From Malania oleifera (Eukaryota > Streptophyta > Magnoliopsida > Santalales > Ximeniaceae), in assembly GCF_029873635.1 (NCBI RefSeq), contig NC_080426.1, positions 53,706,093-53,770,092 on the forward strand: DNA of 64,000 bases, read 5' to 3'. The translations under genes were made by a program, and so were the position numbers. Of the stretch, positions 11,163-23,100 are shown in pieces. Every line of letters begins with the position of its first letter. The first letter of the stretch is position 1. The notes below the pieces were generated by a model that saw only the letters and a program-made list of their open reading frames with translations, was not told where the DNA came from and did no database searches.

Positions 11163-12101
11163 AGTCAACAACTCAGAATAACTCAGCAATTCTTAGTATG
11201 AAAAAGTGAGCAAGAGAGCTTTGAGAAAGCAAGAGAGCTTTTGGCTTGAGTGTAGATTTTCAATACTTTGTGTGATTTTGATTAGAGAAAACACGTATTT
11301 ATAGGCTCAAAAGGGTTTAATTCGTGTTGCCCAAGTTACTTGGAGTGTTTCCCAAGTTTATACGAAATTTTGGGCACAAGAAATATAAATTTGAATTTTA
11401 CAATTTTTAAAAAATTTAGTTGTTAACAATGTTTAGGCGCCTGAGGTCTTGGGGTCAGTTGCCTGAGGTTCCTTAAAACTGTAAATTTTCAATTATAAAA
11501 CAGGGTCAGGCGTCTGAGGTTGTAAGGATCAGTCACCTTGGCCTTTACTGCCTCTTCAGAAATTGCTTAGGAAATTTCTTTAGGTGCCTAAGGTTAATCT
11601 TCAGTTGCCTGAACAGATAGAAATTTTGTTTTTCTGTTCACTTTTCAAAAGACTCTTAGCCACCTTGCTTTGTTTTTTTAAAAATATTTTCCGAGGTTTT
11701 TAAAATAAGGTCTCTATGTCCATGATAACCCCTAATGAGCTTCAAAACATTTCAACATGATATTTAGTATGAAATACTTACATAATTCATCCTAAAGCCT
11801 TAAACACTCTAAGCTTGAAGTCTTCATATAAGTAATTCTTTGAATCCTCTTAGACTTAAGCTTGAGTCATCTTCATGTTTCCACATGCTTTGATCATTTT
11901 GGTCCATTTGAGCTATCTTTGGATCACTTTGAAGATGAGCGTGGCTTTATGGTCCTTGTGATCTTGATTTTGCATTTCTTTAGATCTTTTGAACTTTGTC
12001 ATTCAAGTTTTCCCAAAATGTCATCACTAAACAAAAACATGTTAAATCAACCTTTATTTGTTATCATCAAAATGAGATTCGAAAGGCATGTTAGGCCAAC
12101 A
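11163..12101 (-). mobile_element. Left (3') LTR of element B, remaining part
   Basis: Collinear with 17101-17489 and 19632-20183 of the right LTR, i.e. either side of nested LTR H. The TATA box on the minus strand is near 11294-11301 (plus strand GTATTTATAGG). Motifs of the type AGGCGCCTGAGG, TCAGTTGCCTGAGG and TCAGGCGTCTGAGG occupy about 11430-11640. The LTR ends in GTTAGGCCAACA at 12101, immediately followed by the reverse of a polypurine tract. Confidence 0.75.
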
Positions 12102-12360
12102 ATCTCCCCTTTTTTGATGATGACAAATAAGGAGCAAAGATTAGAGAACCTTTGATAAGGCTCCCCCTTACAATAAGCATGCCTTTTTAACAAATATGAA
12201 AATGATGATTTCAAATATGAGTAAGTTCAAAAAATAAGTCACAATCAAGTATATTTCTCATGTCAACATATATGCTTATAGTCTTGTTTTGCTTATGTTC
12301 TCATGTTCTTTTTTGCTTTCTTATGTTTGCTCAATATCTCTCCCCCTTTGACATGAATCA
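12102..12360 (-). promoter_or_regulatory. Multiple polypurine tracts of element B
   Basis: Directly after the left LTR, plus-strand TCTCCCCTTTTTTGATGATG at about 12104 is the reverse of an A6GGGGAGA polypurine tract, the plus-strand primer site. Further pyrimidine blocks, GGCTCCCCCTTAC near 12160 and CTCTCCCCCTTTGACATG near 12340, give the repeated-tract arrangement that is a known hallmark of Sireviruses. Confidence 0.7.
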
Positions 12361-12537
12361 AAAAGAAAAGGAGGAGCATAGGCACAAAGAGGCTTAGCAC
12401 ATAGAGAGCATAGTTATATTACACAAATGCATAAGTAATGAAGTTACAAGCCAAAGTTCAAACAAAAACAAACAAAGCAACATAAAACAAAGCCAATACA
12501 TAGAGAGTTCTTAATACAAATCAAAGTGACAAATAAA

Positions 12538-13742
12538 TCAGTTATCATCGCCATCATCATCATCATCGTCATCTTCAGCTTCCTCTTCATCACCTTCCTC
12601 ACTTCCTTCCTCAGATTCTTCATCAAATGAAGCATCACTTCGAGGGGCAGAACTAGTATCCATAGGATCAACACCATGAGATGAGCTAGCCTAATACTGC
12701 TCGATTCGAGTGAGGCGCTGATCAAGTGAGGAAGCATTATCCTAAAGGGTTTGAAGTCTTGATCACATATCTTTGCTGAAAGTAGAGAATTCATAATGAA
12801 AGGGAATGAACCAAGAGGGAGTGTCAGCTGGAGGTCCTTGGTCTTGAGTTGGAGGAGGAGAAGGAGGTACAACTACTGCCCTTTGAGGTCATCCTCCTTT
12901 CAAAAACCAACCCTGATCGTGTTTTTCATAGCTCATTTTCTTGAGGGTTATGGAGGTGAAGAGGTCATATCGAGTACGTTTGATGAACAACTCTATAGGA
13001 GTACTGATATTGAGTTGAGCAAAGAGAAGGTTAACATACCACCATATGGAAGAGTAACTCTAGTATCTTCCAATTTGGCTTACATCCATTTCCAAATGAG
13101 GCTATAGAGATCAAGCTTCTTCCCCTTTAGTAAACAACATAAAACAAAGCAATCGACATAGGAATGATGATCATAAGAGACAGCCTTAGGTAGGATGTTG
13201 TTGGAGATGATTTTGTGAAGTATTTGGGCTTGGAGATTCAGCTGCTTATACATAGGTGGATGGAAAAAATAAATGGGTTCTTTTACTATAATCAGAGGCT
13301 AAAATTCTTCAAGTGTGAAGCCTTGCTCTAGAATCCAAGTTTGAGAAAAGGCTAGACAATCAAATTCACCTGGGGTGATATGAAAAATGGGAGCCAAGAT
13401 TTGAGGAGTCAAAACAATTTTCTTTCCTCTAACCTCAGTGTTTAGAACATTTTCTCCATGAATCATGTTGGCATAAAAAATTTTAACTAAGTTTGGATAC
13501 ATTCCTTTGGCTTGATAAACGACAAAACTTTTCCAACCGATATTCCTAAACATAGGTAGGATTTTAGGAAATTTAGAATCGAAGAAGGTGGTGTCGATCA
13601 CCTTACCGAAAATTGGGTCTATAGAACGAAGACTAGAATGATATCGAAGCCTCGATTGAAGGGTGACAAGCCATTGTTTGATGTTGCTATCGTCCCTTCC
13701 GGAAGAAGATCCTCGATTTGTTGTAGTCTTGGTGCGAGGCAT
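12538..13742 (-). pseudogene. ORF3 of element B (putative plant transposon protein-like domain with acidic tail)
   Basis: Starts with MPRTKT at 13742, the same start as in element A, in a CT-rich context that ends in a purine-rich leader. The first 148 codons are open: a basic/Ser-rich start, IKQWLVTLQSRLRYH, IDPIFGKV, MFRNIGWKSF, YPNLVKIFYANM and EVRGKKIVLTPQILAPIF. A stop follows EQGFTLEEF at 13299. Homology with ORF3 of A resumes (HPPMYKQLNLQAQ, LLKGKKLDL), and an acidic run of Asp and Glu ends at a TGA at 12538-12540. If whole, the product would be roughly 400 residues. I see no transmembrane segment, so an envelope role is not supported. Confidence 0.6.
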
Positions 13743-13924
13743 CTTTGATTTTTGGAGAATGGAAGAATTTAGCAAAGAGAAACCCTAAATTCCGAGGAAA
13801 AAAGATGTAGGAGAAGGATTTTCGTGCTTTGATTCAAGGGATTTTGAGTGAGGAAGCAAGGAAGACCAAAGGTTGGAGCTTCGGGTGAGTGATGGAGCAG
13901 GATTTAGTAGCTTGAAGTTAGGGT

Positions 13925-14100
13925 TTTTGCACTTAAAGCGCTTGAAGTTTAAGCTCAGTCGCCTGAAGATTTTTTGAAATTGAATTTCAATAGGTAGTAG
14001 CACCTCAGTCGCCTGAGGTCTGATGGCTCAGGCGCCTGAGCCTTAAAAAAACACTTCGTAGGTGCCTAGACTCCCAAGCTCAGTCATGTGAAGTCCTCAA
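13925..14100 (-). promoter_or_regulatory. Palindromic motif array upstream of ORF3 in element B
   Basis: Contains CTCAGTCGCCTGAAG, CTCAGTCGCCTGAGG, CTCAGGCGCCTGAGCC, AGGTGCCTAGACT and CTCAGTCATGTGAAG, the same motif type as the LTR of B (11430-11640) and unlike the motif of A. It lies about 190-360 bases upstream of the ORF3 ATG on the minus strand. The parallel placement in element A suggests a U3-like internal promoter. Confidence 0.5.
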
Positions 14101-14387
14101 TTTTTTTTAAATATTTTCTTTTCTCTTAACACGAACTCTTCCTTTTTTTGATTTATCATATTATAAGGCTTTCAATTGTCTTTTCAAATTGGCTTTTGAA
14201 GCATATGACTTCCTTAATCTTTGAAGATAAGCTTTGAACACTCCAAGTCTTCTTGATGTTTGGCCAACAATGATATTTTGTATTTGTTTGATATATCTCA
14301 TTTCTGCATTTCAACTAGTTTAATGTTCTTAAAATTGGATTAAGTGGTTTCCTTATTTAAAACATCCTAATATCTTTGGAGTCCATT

Positions 14388-16193
14388 TTATCTAGGTACC
14401 CTTACTTTCTTGGGTCCGGATGGTTTAGCAAGCGATGTTTCTTTCATTCTCCAAACTTGTCTAGTTTTCACATCATTTCTCTTTAATGGACATTCAAACT
14501 TAATTTGAGGAGATGCTAGCATAATCTTTAGAGGTTTTTGTAAAGTATCCCATGTAAAAATTATTTTTCCTTGTATTTTCAACTCTATTGAATCCTATGC
14601 CTTCTTTTTTCAAGGACATTCTTTGTGCGCCAATCATTTTATCAAAGTTCTCCTTTCCTCTAGTAAAATTATAGATGATTTTGGCTTGGTCCTCAATTTT
14701 ACTTCTAAGATAACAAATTTCTGAGTCTTGTGTATTCTTACTCTTTTCTTGCACGTTTATATGTTCTTTAGTCATCTGATTTATTTTGCTTTCAAGTTCA
14801 GAAATATATTGATCTTTCTCATTTTCTATAGAGGATTGGGATCGTAGATCTTCTATTTCTTTCATCACCTTTTTATTCTTACTTTCTAATTATTCGATTT
14901 TCAAATCTTTTTCTTTTTCAACAAGTTTTTGAGATTCCAATTCTTTTATTACAGCTTCATTCTTATTTTTCAATAATGTGTATCTTTTAGTCATATTAAC
15001 TAGAATCTTATGAACCTTACATAGTTCATTTTGTAGTTCTTCATAAGATGACATACTCTCATCATTGGATTCACTAGATGAATCATTAATATAATCATTA
15101 GATGATTTGGATGAGGAGTTTTTTTTTTCATCATCGTCTCATGCTATAAAGCAAGCAACCTCTTGGTCACTTGATTCACTATCTGAACTACTTGTACTAA
15201 TATATTCTCATGTAATGGCTTTCATTGCCATTTTCTTTTTCTTTTTGGAATCTTTCTTAAGTTGTGGACAATCCAATTTTATGTGTTTAACTTTATTGCT
15301 ATTATAGCATGTAGGTGGTTCTTTCTTTATTTCTTTCTTATTAGTTTCTTCTTTGTCTCATTTTGAGTTCCAAATTTTTTTAAAAAATTTATTTTTCCTT
15401 CTAAGTATTTTTGCAAGTTTCTTGGATATGAAGGCTATTTCATTTATATTCATCTCTTCTTCATCTTCATCATTAGAGTTTTCGTTTGAGGCTTTAATTG
15501 CAATAGATTCCTGAGTTTTAGATTTTTCACTTCTTTCATTTATTGTCATCTCATATGTGAGAAGGGATTCGATTAATTCATCAAGGGAGGTATTTTTCAA
15601 GTTTCTTCTTTCCGTGATTGCTGGGGCCTTAGGTTCCCATATAGGAGGAAGTCCTCTAAGGATTTTTCTAATCAAACCATATGTTGAATAATTTTTCCCT
15701 AAAGCATTTAAAGAATTTATTATGTGAGTGAACCTAGTATACATGTTAGTGATAGTTTTTTCTAGATTCATCTTAAAGGCCTCATACTCACTAGTGAGCA
15801 TGTCAATTCTACTATCTCTAACATCTATAGTTCCTTCATAGGTTACTTCTAACTTGTCCCAAATTTTTTTGGCTGACTTATATGTCATGATCCTATTAAA
15901 CTCATTAATGTCTAAAGCACAATATAATGCATTCATGGCACCAGAGTTTACTTGGATCATTTTATAGTCATTATCGATCAAGTCTTTTTCTTATTTAGGA
16001 ACTTCTTTACCATCTACTAATTGAGTAGGAATGTAGTCACCATGTGTGACAACTTTCCATGCTTTCCAATCCATAGTTTGAATATATATTCTCATTCTTT
16101 GTTTCCAAAACGTATAGTTTAAACCACAAAAAAAATTGGTGGTCTAGTTGAAAATTGGCCTTCAACAAAAGGGGATACACCTAGGTGTGCCAT
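14388..16193 (-). pseudogene. gag of element B
   Basis: The start is the ATG at 16193, whose first residues resemble MAH..VSPF of element A. An A-rich run near 16125-16135 probably causes a frameshift. The open part 15981-15358 has AKKIWDKLEVTYEG, DMLTSEYEAFKMN, YTRFTHIINSLNALG, GLPPIWEPKAPAITE and an acidic stretch before a Lys-rich end. The zinc knuckle near 15290-15330 is decayed. The 14868-14388 part is a Glu/Lys/Ile coiled-coil-like region (IYNFTRGKENFDKMIG) ending in a decayed second knuckle and GPKKVRVP. The next sequence is the ORF3 promoter, so pol is absent. Confidence 0.75.
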
Positions 16194-17489
16194 TTAGACC
16201 TTTATATAGCTTCTAATTAAGATTTTCTATAACTTAACTCTAATACCAATTCAAATTCAAGGTGTAGTCCCAATAGGGGGGATGAATTGGGTTTATAAAT
16301 TCTTTTAAGTTTTTTAACAAATTCACAATCTTATGTATATTTAGCAAACACACAAGAATGTTTTGATTTTAAATCAACCACAATCCAAATACCTTTAATA
16401 AAAACAATCAAACAATCAACTCACTATTTAAACACACAATACTTAACCAATTTGAAGAGCTACATCAGTTCCTTATTTTAGTGTTTGCAAAATTTCAGTT
16501 TATAGCCCTATATGAATGAATTTTTATGTGTTTCTTTTAATCAAGATTTTCGCAAGTAATTAATCAACATACTCCCTTTAAGGTTTTTGCAAAAGATTAA
16601 CCAACGTACTTTCTTAAATTAAAAGGTCTTCTCAATCTCAGTTTCAGCTACCTACACTTAAACATAATTTATAGATGCTAGAAATTTAAATAGAAAAGGA
16701 AAAAGAGTGAGATTGATATTTTTTACGAGGTTCGACTTATCCCTAGTCTACATCTTTGCCTTAGGCAAGACCACCTAAGGATTCCACTAACAAGTTCCTT
16801 TGCGGGCAAAACAAACCATTTACAAACCCTCCTTTAGGGTGGAGCCCCTCTCCAAGCGATACCCCACACTCGGTTACAACGATTCAATGACTTGAACCAT
16901 GAAAGAAACAAGAAACAAGAAAGGATTTCTTTTGTACAAAGAATGCTCTCAAATAGAGTTGGTTAGTACAATTGAAAGCACTATTATACTTCAAAACTAA
17001 TATCAAAAGAAATTGAATTGAAGCTCAAGAATTAATTCACTGGAATACTTCTCTTGATAAGAATCAGCAATTCAGATGTTAGAGCTCAGAGAGGATTGGT
17101 CAACAACTCAGAATAATTCAGTAATTCTCAGTATAAAAGAGTAAGCAAAAGAGCTTTGAGAGAGAAAGAGAGCTTTTGGCTTGAGAGCAAATTTTCAATG
17201 CTTGGTGTGATTTTGATTAGAGAAAACATGTATTTATAGGCTCAAAAAACTTTAATTCGTGTTGCCCAAGTTACTTAGAGTGTTTCCAAACTTTATACAA
17301 AATTCGGGGCACAAGAAACATAAATTTGAATTTTAAAACTTTTAAAAAATATAGTTGTTAACAGTGTTCAGGTGCCTAAGGTCTCGGGGTCAATCACCTG
17401 AGATTCCTTAAAATTGTGAATTTTCAGTTATAAAATAGGATCAAGCGCCTGAGGTTGCAATGGTTAGTCGCCTGGGCCTTTACTGCCTC

Positions 17490-19631
17490 TATTAGAATTG
17501 GTGTATTCCCAAGGAGAGGGGTGAATTAGAATTTTAAACTTTTTCTCCTAGGTTAAGTAAGATATCAGTATTATTTTGCGACCTATGGTCTTTCTAAGCA
17601 ATCCCAAATGCGCCGATAAGATTAATATGTGCAACATTCGCAATATAACATACACGTGCAGTAAATAAATTTGTGAAAAAATAAAATGCACATACGATAT
17701 GTTATCGGCGTTCGGCCAATACTGCCTACGTCCCCACCTTGGCTCACAAGCACAAGGATTACCACTATTACTCACTTAACAAGTGGAGCGGCACCGATTA
17801 CAACTAGGTCAATTAGCGGGGCTGACCTCAACCTAAACACACCTTAACAAGATTGTGCACTTGCCTTTACTAACCGGATCAAAGCCAATCCGAGACTATT
17901 TGACAAGGCTAGTCTCCCTCTTCAGGCCTTTGCCTGATATACAATAAAAATTTTTGTGTACAACCAAATATGTTTCTTAAACAAAGCAGATGTGTACTAA
18001 TATGCTCAACCAAATAATGCACTCACATATGATAGGATATCAACCTCAAGTGAGATTTTGTTAACCAATGTGATAACTCTCAAATAGGATTTAAATCAAT
18101 GTGTGTATGTGAGAGTGAGGCTTTTGATGTCAAACCAATATGCTTGTAATGTGATTAATCATAAGCTTTCTATAACCCTAACAGATATCTCAAACAATGT
18201 TTCTCAAATATCAAGCACAGTAGATAATAGGGTTTTCAATCTTGCTAAAAATGTTAAATCAAAACACAAATCAGGCTTATGAAAACTTGCAATGAGGATG
18301 CAAGATCTTAAGCCACACAAGGGTTTTTCCCAATCAAATATTTATGAATGAAATTTGATGGAAAAAACCTTAGTTAACTCTCCAAAAATCAACACATAAT
18401 CAAATATAAACAAGGGAGAGTTTAGCTTATACAAAGAGTATGAAGAACACTACCTTCTCTTAAGATTAATGACTAGATGAGTATAGGAGGTAGTTTTTTG
18501 CAATAAGATTGAAGAAATATGAAGATATAGAGATTTTGGACAAAAATATTTTCAGAGAATTTTTCCTAATCTCAAATCCTAATCCATGCTTAATTTTTTG
18601 CAAATGAAGGGCTATATATAGAATTTGGAAAAAATATAGTCGTTGGGGACACGTTGGGTATTTTTAAAAAAGATTAAGTAGTTTTAATTAAAGTTAACCT
18701 AGTTTAACTCTCGGTAAAAATTCAACAACCCGAGAGGCTTGGTCGACCGTACTTGAGGTTCGGTTGACAGTAGTGCCCAGTTCGGTCGACTGTGGAAAAA
18801 TTGAACTGAAAGTATGGTCGACCATCTTGAGGGTTTCAAAGGCAATTTTCCAAATCCACACAGTTTAGTCGACCAGATCATTTTGAGTTAGGAGGTTCGG
18901 TCAACCAGGCGATTGGAATTTCCCATGTGGAGGTTTGGTCGACCGAGGCGTTGCCTATATATTCTTGGTCGGTCGACCGAGAGGTCAACATGTTGACCCG
19001 GTGGGGGTTCGATTGACTGAAGATCTTAGTGTAACTGCGTTTGGTCAACCAAGTGGTCCATAGTCAACCCTAGCAAGGTTCAGTCGACTGAAGGTGTTCT
19101 GTATGTTTTGGTTCGGTCAACCGAACATACAAGAACTGCGCAGTTAAGTTCTTATTTCTATATAAAGTCACCCATTCTCACATAATTCTCATTTCTAAGT
19201 TATAGGGGACTTTTCATGTGATATTTTGGGGTCTTAAAGTCAATCTATGGTCTTTAAGAGATAACCCCAAAAATCTGGCGCAGGTCGACTGAAGGGTGCC
19301 CTAAGGTCATTCAGATCCCTATAACCATTTGAGTTTATCAGTCCTATCATGCATGCAATGTATTAATTATTACAGACCATATAAGATTACAGACACAAAA
19401 TGATAAATAAAAATATAATACAACTTGAAATATAAATCAATCTTCATGCGCGGCTCCTTTGCAATTCCATGGAATACGTCGGGATATGCTCATCCAGGTG
19501 CTTTTACGGCTTCCACAATGCATCATCATCTATGCTAACTAAAACATAAACCTACTCAAATACTCAAAACACATAGATGAGATATTGTGGTTTATCATAA
19601 TCAAAACAGGGATCTGACTAAAAAGTCAACA
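17490..19631 (-). mobile_element. Solo LTR H nested in the right LTR of element B
   Basis: Plus strand TATTAGAATTGGTGTATTCCC to AAAAGTCAACA, about 2.14 kb, same superfamily as LTRs C, D, E and G. The left copy of the B LTR reads across this site without it, and the flanking bases GCCTC and ACCTC form a near-perfect 5-bp target duplication. Inside are the CGGCGTTCGGCC...CTACGTCCCC block (17703-17735), a TATA-like GGGCTATATATAG at 18611 and an array of GGTCGACCGA motifs (18730-19115). No internal region is present, so it is a solo LTR formed by LTR-LTR recombination. Confidence 0.8.
18730..19115 (-). repeat. GGTCGACC motif array in LTR H
   Basis: At least ten degenerate copies of TTCGGTCGACCGAA (for example GGTCGACCGTACT, TTCGGTCGACTG, GGTCGACCATC, TTGGTCGACCGAGG, GGTCGGTCGACCGAGAGG, TTCAGTCGACTGAAGG). 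It lies upstream of the TATA-like box in the element sense. Confidence 0.75.
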
Positions 19632-20183
19632 ACCTCTTCATAAATTGCTCAAAAAATTTCTTTAGGCACCTGAAGTTAATCTTCAGTCGCCTGAACAGAT
19701 ATAATTCTGTTTTTCTGTTTATTTTTCAAAAAACTCTCAACCACCTTGCTTTTTTATTTTAAAAAACATTTTCCTAGATTTTTAAAATAAGGTCTCTAAG
19801 TCCATGATAACCCCTAATGAGCTTCAAAACATTTCAACATGACATTTAGTATGAAGTACTTACATAATTCATCCTAAAGCCTTAAACACTCTAAACTTGA
19901 AGTTTTCATATAAGTAATGCTTTGAATCCTCTTAGATTTGAGCTTGAGTCATCTTCAGGTTTCCACATGCTTTGATCATTTTGATCCATTTAGGCTTTCT
20001 TTGGATCACTTTGAAGATGAGTGTGACTTTATGGTCCTTGTGATCTTGATTTTGTAGTTTTTTAGATCTTTTGAACTTTTTCATTCAGGCTTTCCTGAAA
20101 TGTCATCATTTAACAAAAACATGTTAAATCAACCTTTATTTGTTATCATCAAAATGATATTCGAAAGTCATGTTAGGCCAATA

Positions 20184-23100
20184 GCTTGATTTTCAAATTT
20201 ATTTTTGGGCCAAATTTTTTTGGTGTTCTTGACACTAGTCATTGCCCTATAACTCACAAATGAATTTTAATAAAGAAACACGTCTCCTTAATTTACTCAA
20301 CTCATCATTTGCACTTTAGGGCTAATGATCGATCTGCAGACAAAAATTTCATACAGATTGACCAAATGGGAGTTTATTGACTTACGCATAAAAATTCATC
20401 CTAATACTAACAATTCCCTTAAAATATGCTTTCGTATTCATAATTTGGCAACTCCAAACAGGCTACTCACTCATATTCGTTCCAAACAGCATTTACACAT
20501 CAAATTCATATACATGCTCATTTCAGGGCAACTCATTTTTCATGAAAATTAGAGTAAATGTATTCCCTATTAATCATAAACATCAACATCCCCAAAATCC
20601 AATAACAATCCTATTTAATAAGTAAAGAAGCAAGACCTTACATAGTCTTAAGCTCAGGTAGAAACACCTCCCTTTGTGTCCTACTCCCGACTCCCCTTCA
20701 AGTTACTAGGGTACTACTTCTCAATAATGCGGCCTTTACGATTGTTACACTACTTATCTCCAACTTTTCACCTGTGTAGGATCTGTACTTTCTCTGATCT
20801 CCACTATTTTCCACTTGGAACTCTCTTTCTTTGTAGCTTGCTGCTTGGGAGTCTTATCTCTCTATTTCTCGTCGTTTTTACTGCTCTATTTTTTTATAAT
20901 TCAATCCCGAGTAGGCTCTCTCTATAGCGCAATGTCCCTTCTCTCTTTTCTCTTTGCCTTTCTATTTATAAGGCAAGGAATAGGGATCTGGGGAGCATGG
21001 TGACGAGGGGCAAGGTTTGCAAGGACAAGGTAATGGAGCAAGAATTGTAAAGGGCTCGGTCTACAAGGACAGGGTAGTGGAACAAGAATTGCAGGGGGGT
21101 TGGGTTTGCAGGGATAATAAGTAGTGGAGCAAGAATTGCAGGGGGGCTCTTAGGGGGACCTAACTGTGAGGAAGGAAATTGAGAGTTAGGGGGTAGGGCT
21201 AACAATGAGGTTGGTTTGGGCTTTAGGCTGAACTGCAAAAAAATTGGGCCTCCAAGATTGGGCTACTTCAAGCATAGGCCTACTATGGGCCTCAATTTAT
21301 AAACTAAGCCCAAATCTGTGCCTTAAGTGCCCATAATGAGCCTTCAACTCAATTAATAAGCCCAAGTTTAGGGCTTCAATCCTATTAATGAATAAACACT
21401 TCAATTTCTAGGCTAACCCAAAGATTTTATATGTGCAAAAGAATGTGGTTAATTCAAGTGACCAAAGATGCAAGGAGGCCCAAGATTTACTTTCTTTTTT
21501 TTTTTAACTTTTTTTTTCTCATTTGGTTTTTTTTTTTGCTTGTGTTTTGTTTCTAAACCATTGCAAATGAATAATTGTAAAAGAAAAAAAAAAAAAAAAA
21601 CTACAATTCTACTCTAGTGAATGGCCAGTTTTTTTTTTGAGTGGTGAGAATGAGTGAATCATAATACCTGCAAAGATAGTTCTTGCTAGGCAAAGACTAT
21701 AGAGGACACTTTTTTTTTTTTTTTCAAAAAACTAAATTTGGTGATTTTTTTTTTTTTTGAAAAAAAAAACTGAATTAAAACTCAATTCAAAAGAAAACAA
21801 CTATAATTATATTTATTTGAAAATTTAAAAATTGAAAAGGAATCGAAACAAAATATAATTTTGCTATATAATGGTTAGACAAAATAAGGTATTTATAGTA
21901 TGGATTTAGAAGAAATTTTATGCATAATACACACAAATTAAAGTCTAACGCATCTGAATATCATGCTCCTATATCGAAAGTAAGAATTAAAAATCTAGAA
22001 AAATAATGAAAATATGTTTTTCAACCTTTTTAGATAAATTTGAAAAATTAGAAAAATAGGTGAAATATTTTTAATTATTTGAAAAAAATAGAATTGAAAA
22101 GTAGTACTATTTAAATAAAAAAAATTATTTTACAAAACTAAATGAGCCCTTAATTTTTATGCCCATATCAAATGTTTGGGATCTATACTCCTAATTATAG
22201 AGAAACTTTTTTTAAAAAATCTAACTAATTTTAAAAAGAAATTAAATAAGACTTCGATGTTGGTTCCAACCATCCATATAAGAACCATCATCCACTTAAT
22301 TTTTCCAATGTGAGACAAACTCATCGGTGTAATTCTCAACATTTTCTTTTTCACTTATGAGTTTCAACTACTCTCTTTTCAACTAAAGTCATTTGTCATA
22401 ACTTAGTGTCGTGCAACCAACCAAGAGTCATTACTCAATTATGGGAAAGGATACAAAATCATAAGTGTTCCTTCATCACCAATCCTCTCCACTTGTCTAC
22501 ATTTGTAGGAACACATGTTTGAACATTTGATCAAGTCCAATTTAAACTCTCTCCCTTGATCAAGGGAAATCATTTCCTTCATGGGAGTAAGCCCAATTCC
22601 AATACTTGCTCAAGTGGGTTTTGTTTCCCATGCTTCATGTGTCTCAAATTGTATTTCACGTGTCTCAAAACCAATCCCCTTAATCCTATTTGGAACCATC
22701 TAATAGACTTAAATAATCTTTATTGGCCTCAATTACGCACTTAGTCCTCCAATTGTTAACATGTCAGGAAAATCATCTTTATACTTTGAATTTACAATGT
22801 TGCTCACTCAACTAGAGTTACAAACCACTAGCTCTAATACCACTTGTTAAAATCAGGTAAATCTTAATTCAGTAGACTTGATATACATGAGTAAGTATCA
22901 ACTTGATCTAAAAGTTTAAATCTTTAAGTCTTAAACTCGACCATACATAGAAACATCCGTCATCCACTTAAATTTTTCAATTTGTGATAAGCTCACAATT
23001 GAAATTCCCGAATAATGTATATATCAATATTAACTTTATCCCAACTCGTACTACCGTTATAATATGTATTGATTTTGAATCATAATAAAATTTTGTTTAC

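Larger units (their letters stand above)
10465..20183 (-). mobile_element. Element B: pol-less Sirevirus-type element with gag and ORF3
   Basis: Two B-family LTRs (left ending 12101, right starting 16251) enclose a 4.15-kb internal region with gag (16193-15358 and on to 14388) and ORF3 (13742-12538). I find no protease, integrase, reverse transcriptase or RNase H motif between 14388 and 13775. The internal region thus jumps from the coiled-coil end of gag to the ORF3 promoter. The element looks non-autonomous and would have needed pol from a relative such as element A, whose gag and ORF3 are closely similar. The right LTR is split by solo LTR H, so B is older than H. No target duplication could be identified at the outer ends. 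Confidence 0.7.
16251..20183 (-). mobile_element. Right (5') LTR of element B, split by LTR H
   Basis: Begins beside a decayed primer site (plus strand CTAATACCAATTC at 16239-16252). It carries the Sirevirus-type end block CAATAGGGGGGATGAATTGG, then ACGAGGTTCGACTTA near 16724 and a TATA box near 17230. It is interrupted at 17489/17490 by LTR H, resumes at 19632 and ends at GTTAGGCCAATA (20183). The resumed part matches 11540-12101 of the left LTR, including AATCTTCAGTCGCCTGAAC. Confidence 0.75.

Noticed and set aside
12538-13742. ORF3 as a retroviral-type envelope gene
   Set aside because: No signal peptide, transmembrane segment or Cys pattern is visible; the sequence fits a soluble plant transposon-type domain better.
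20966-21238. 90-codon minus-strand ORF
   Set aside because: Explained by the 46-bp tandem repeat; no similarity to a known family.
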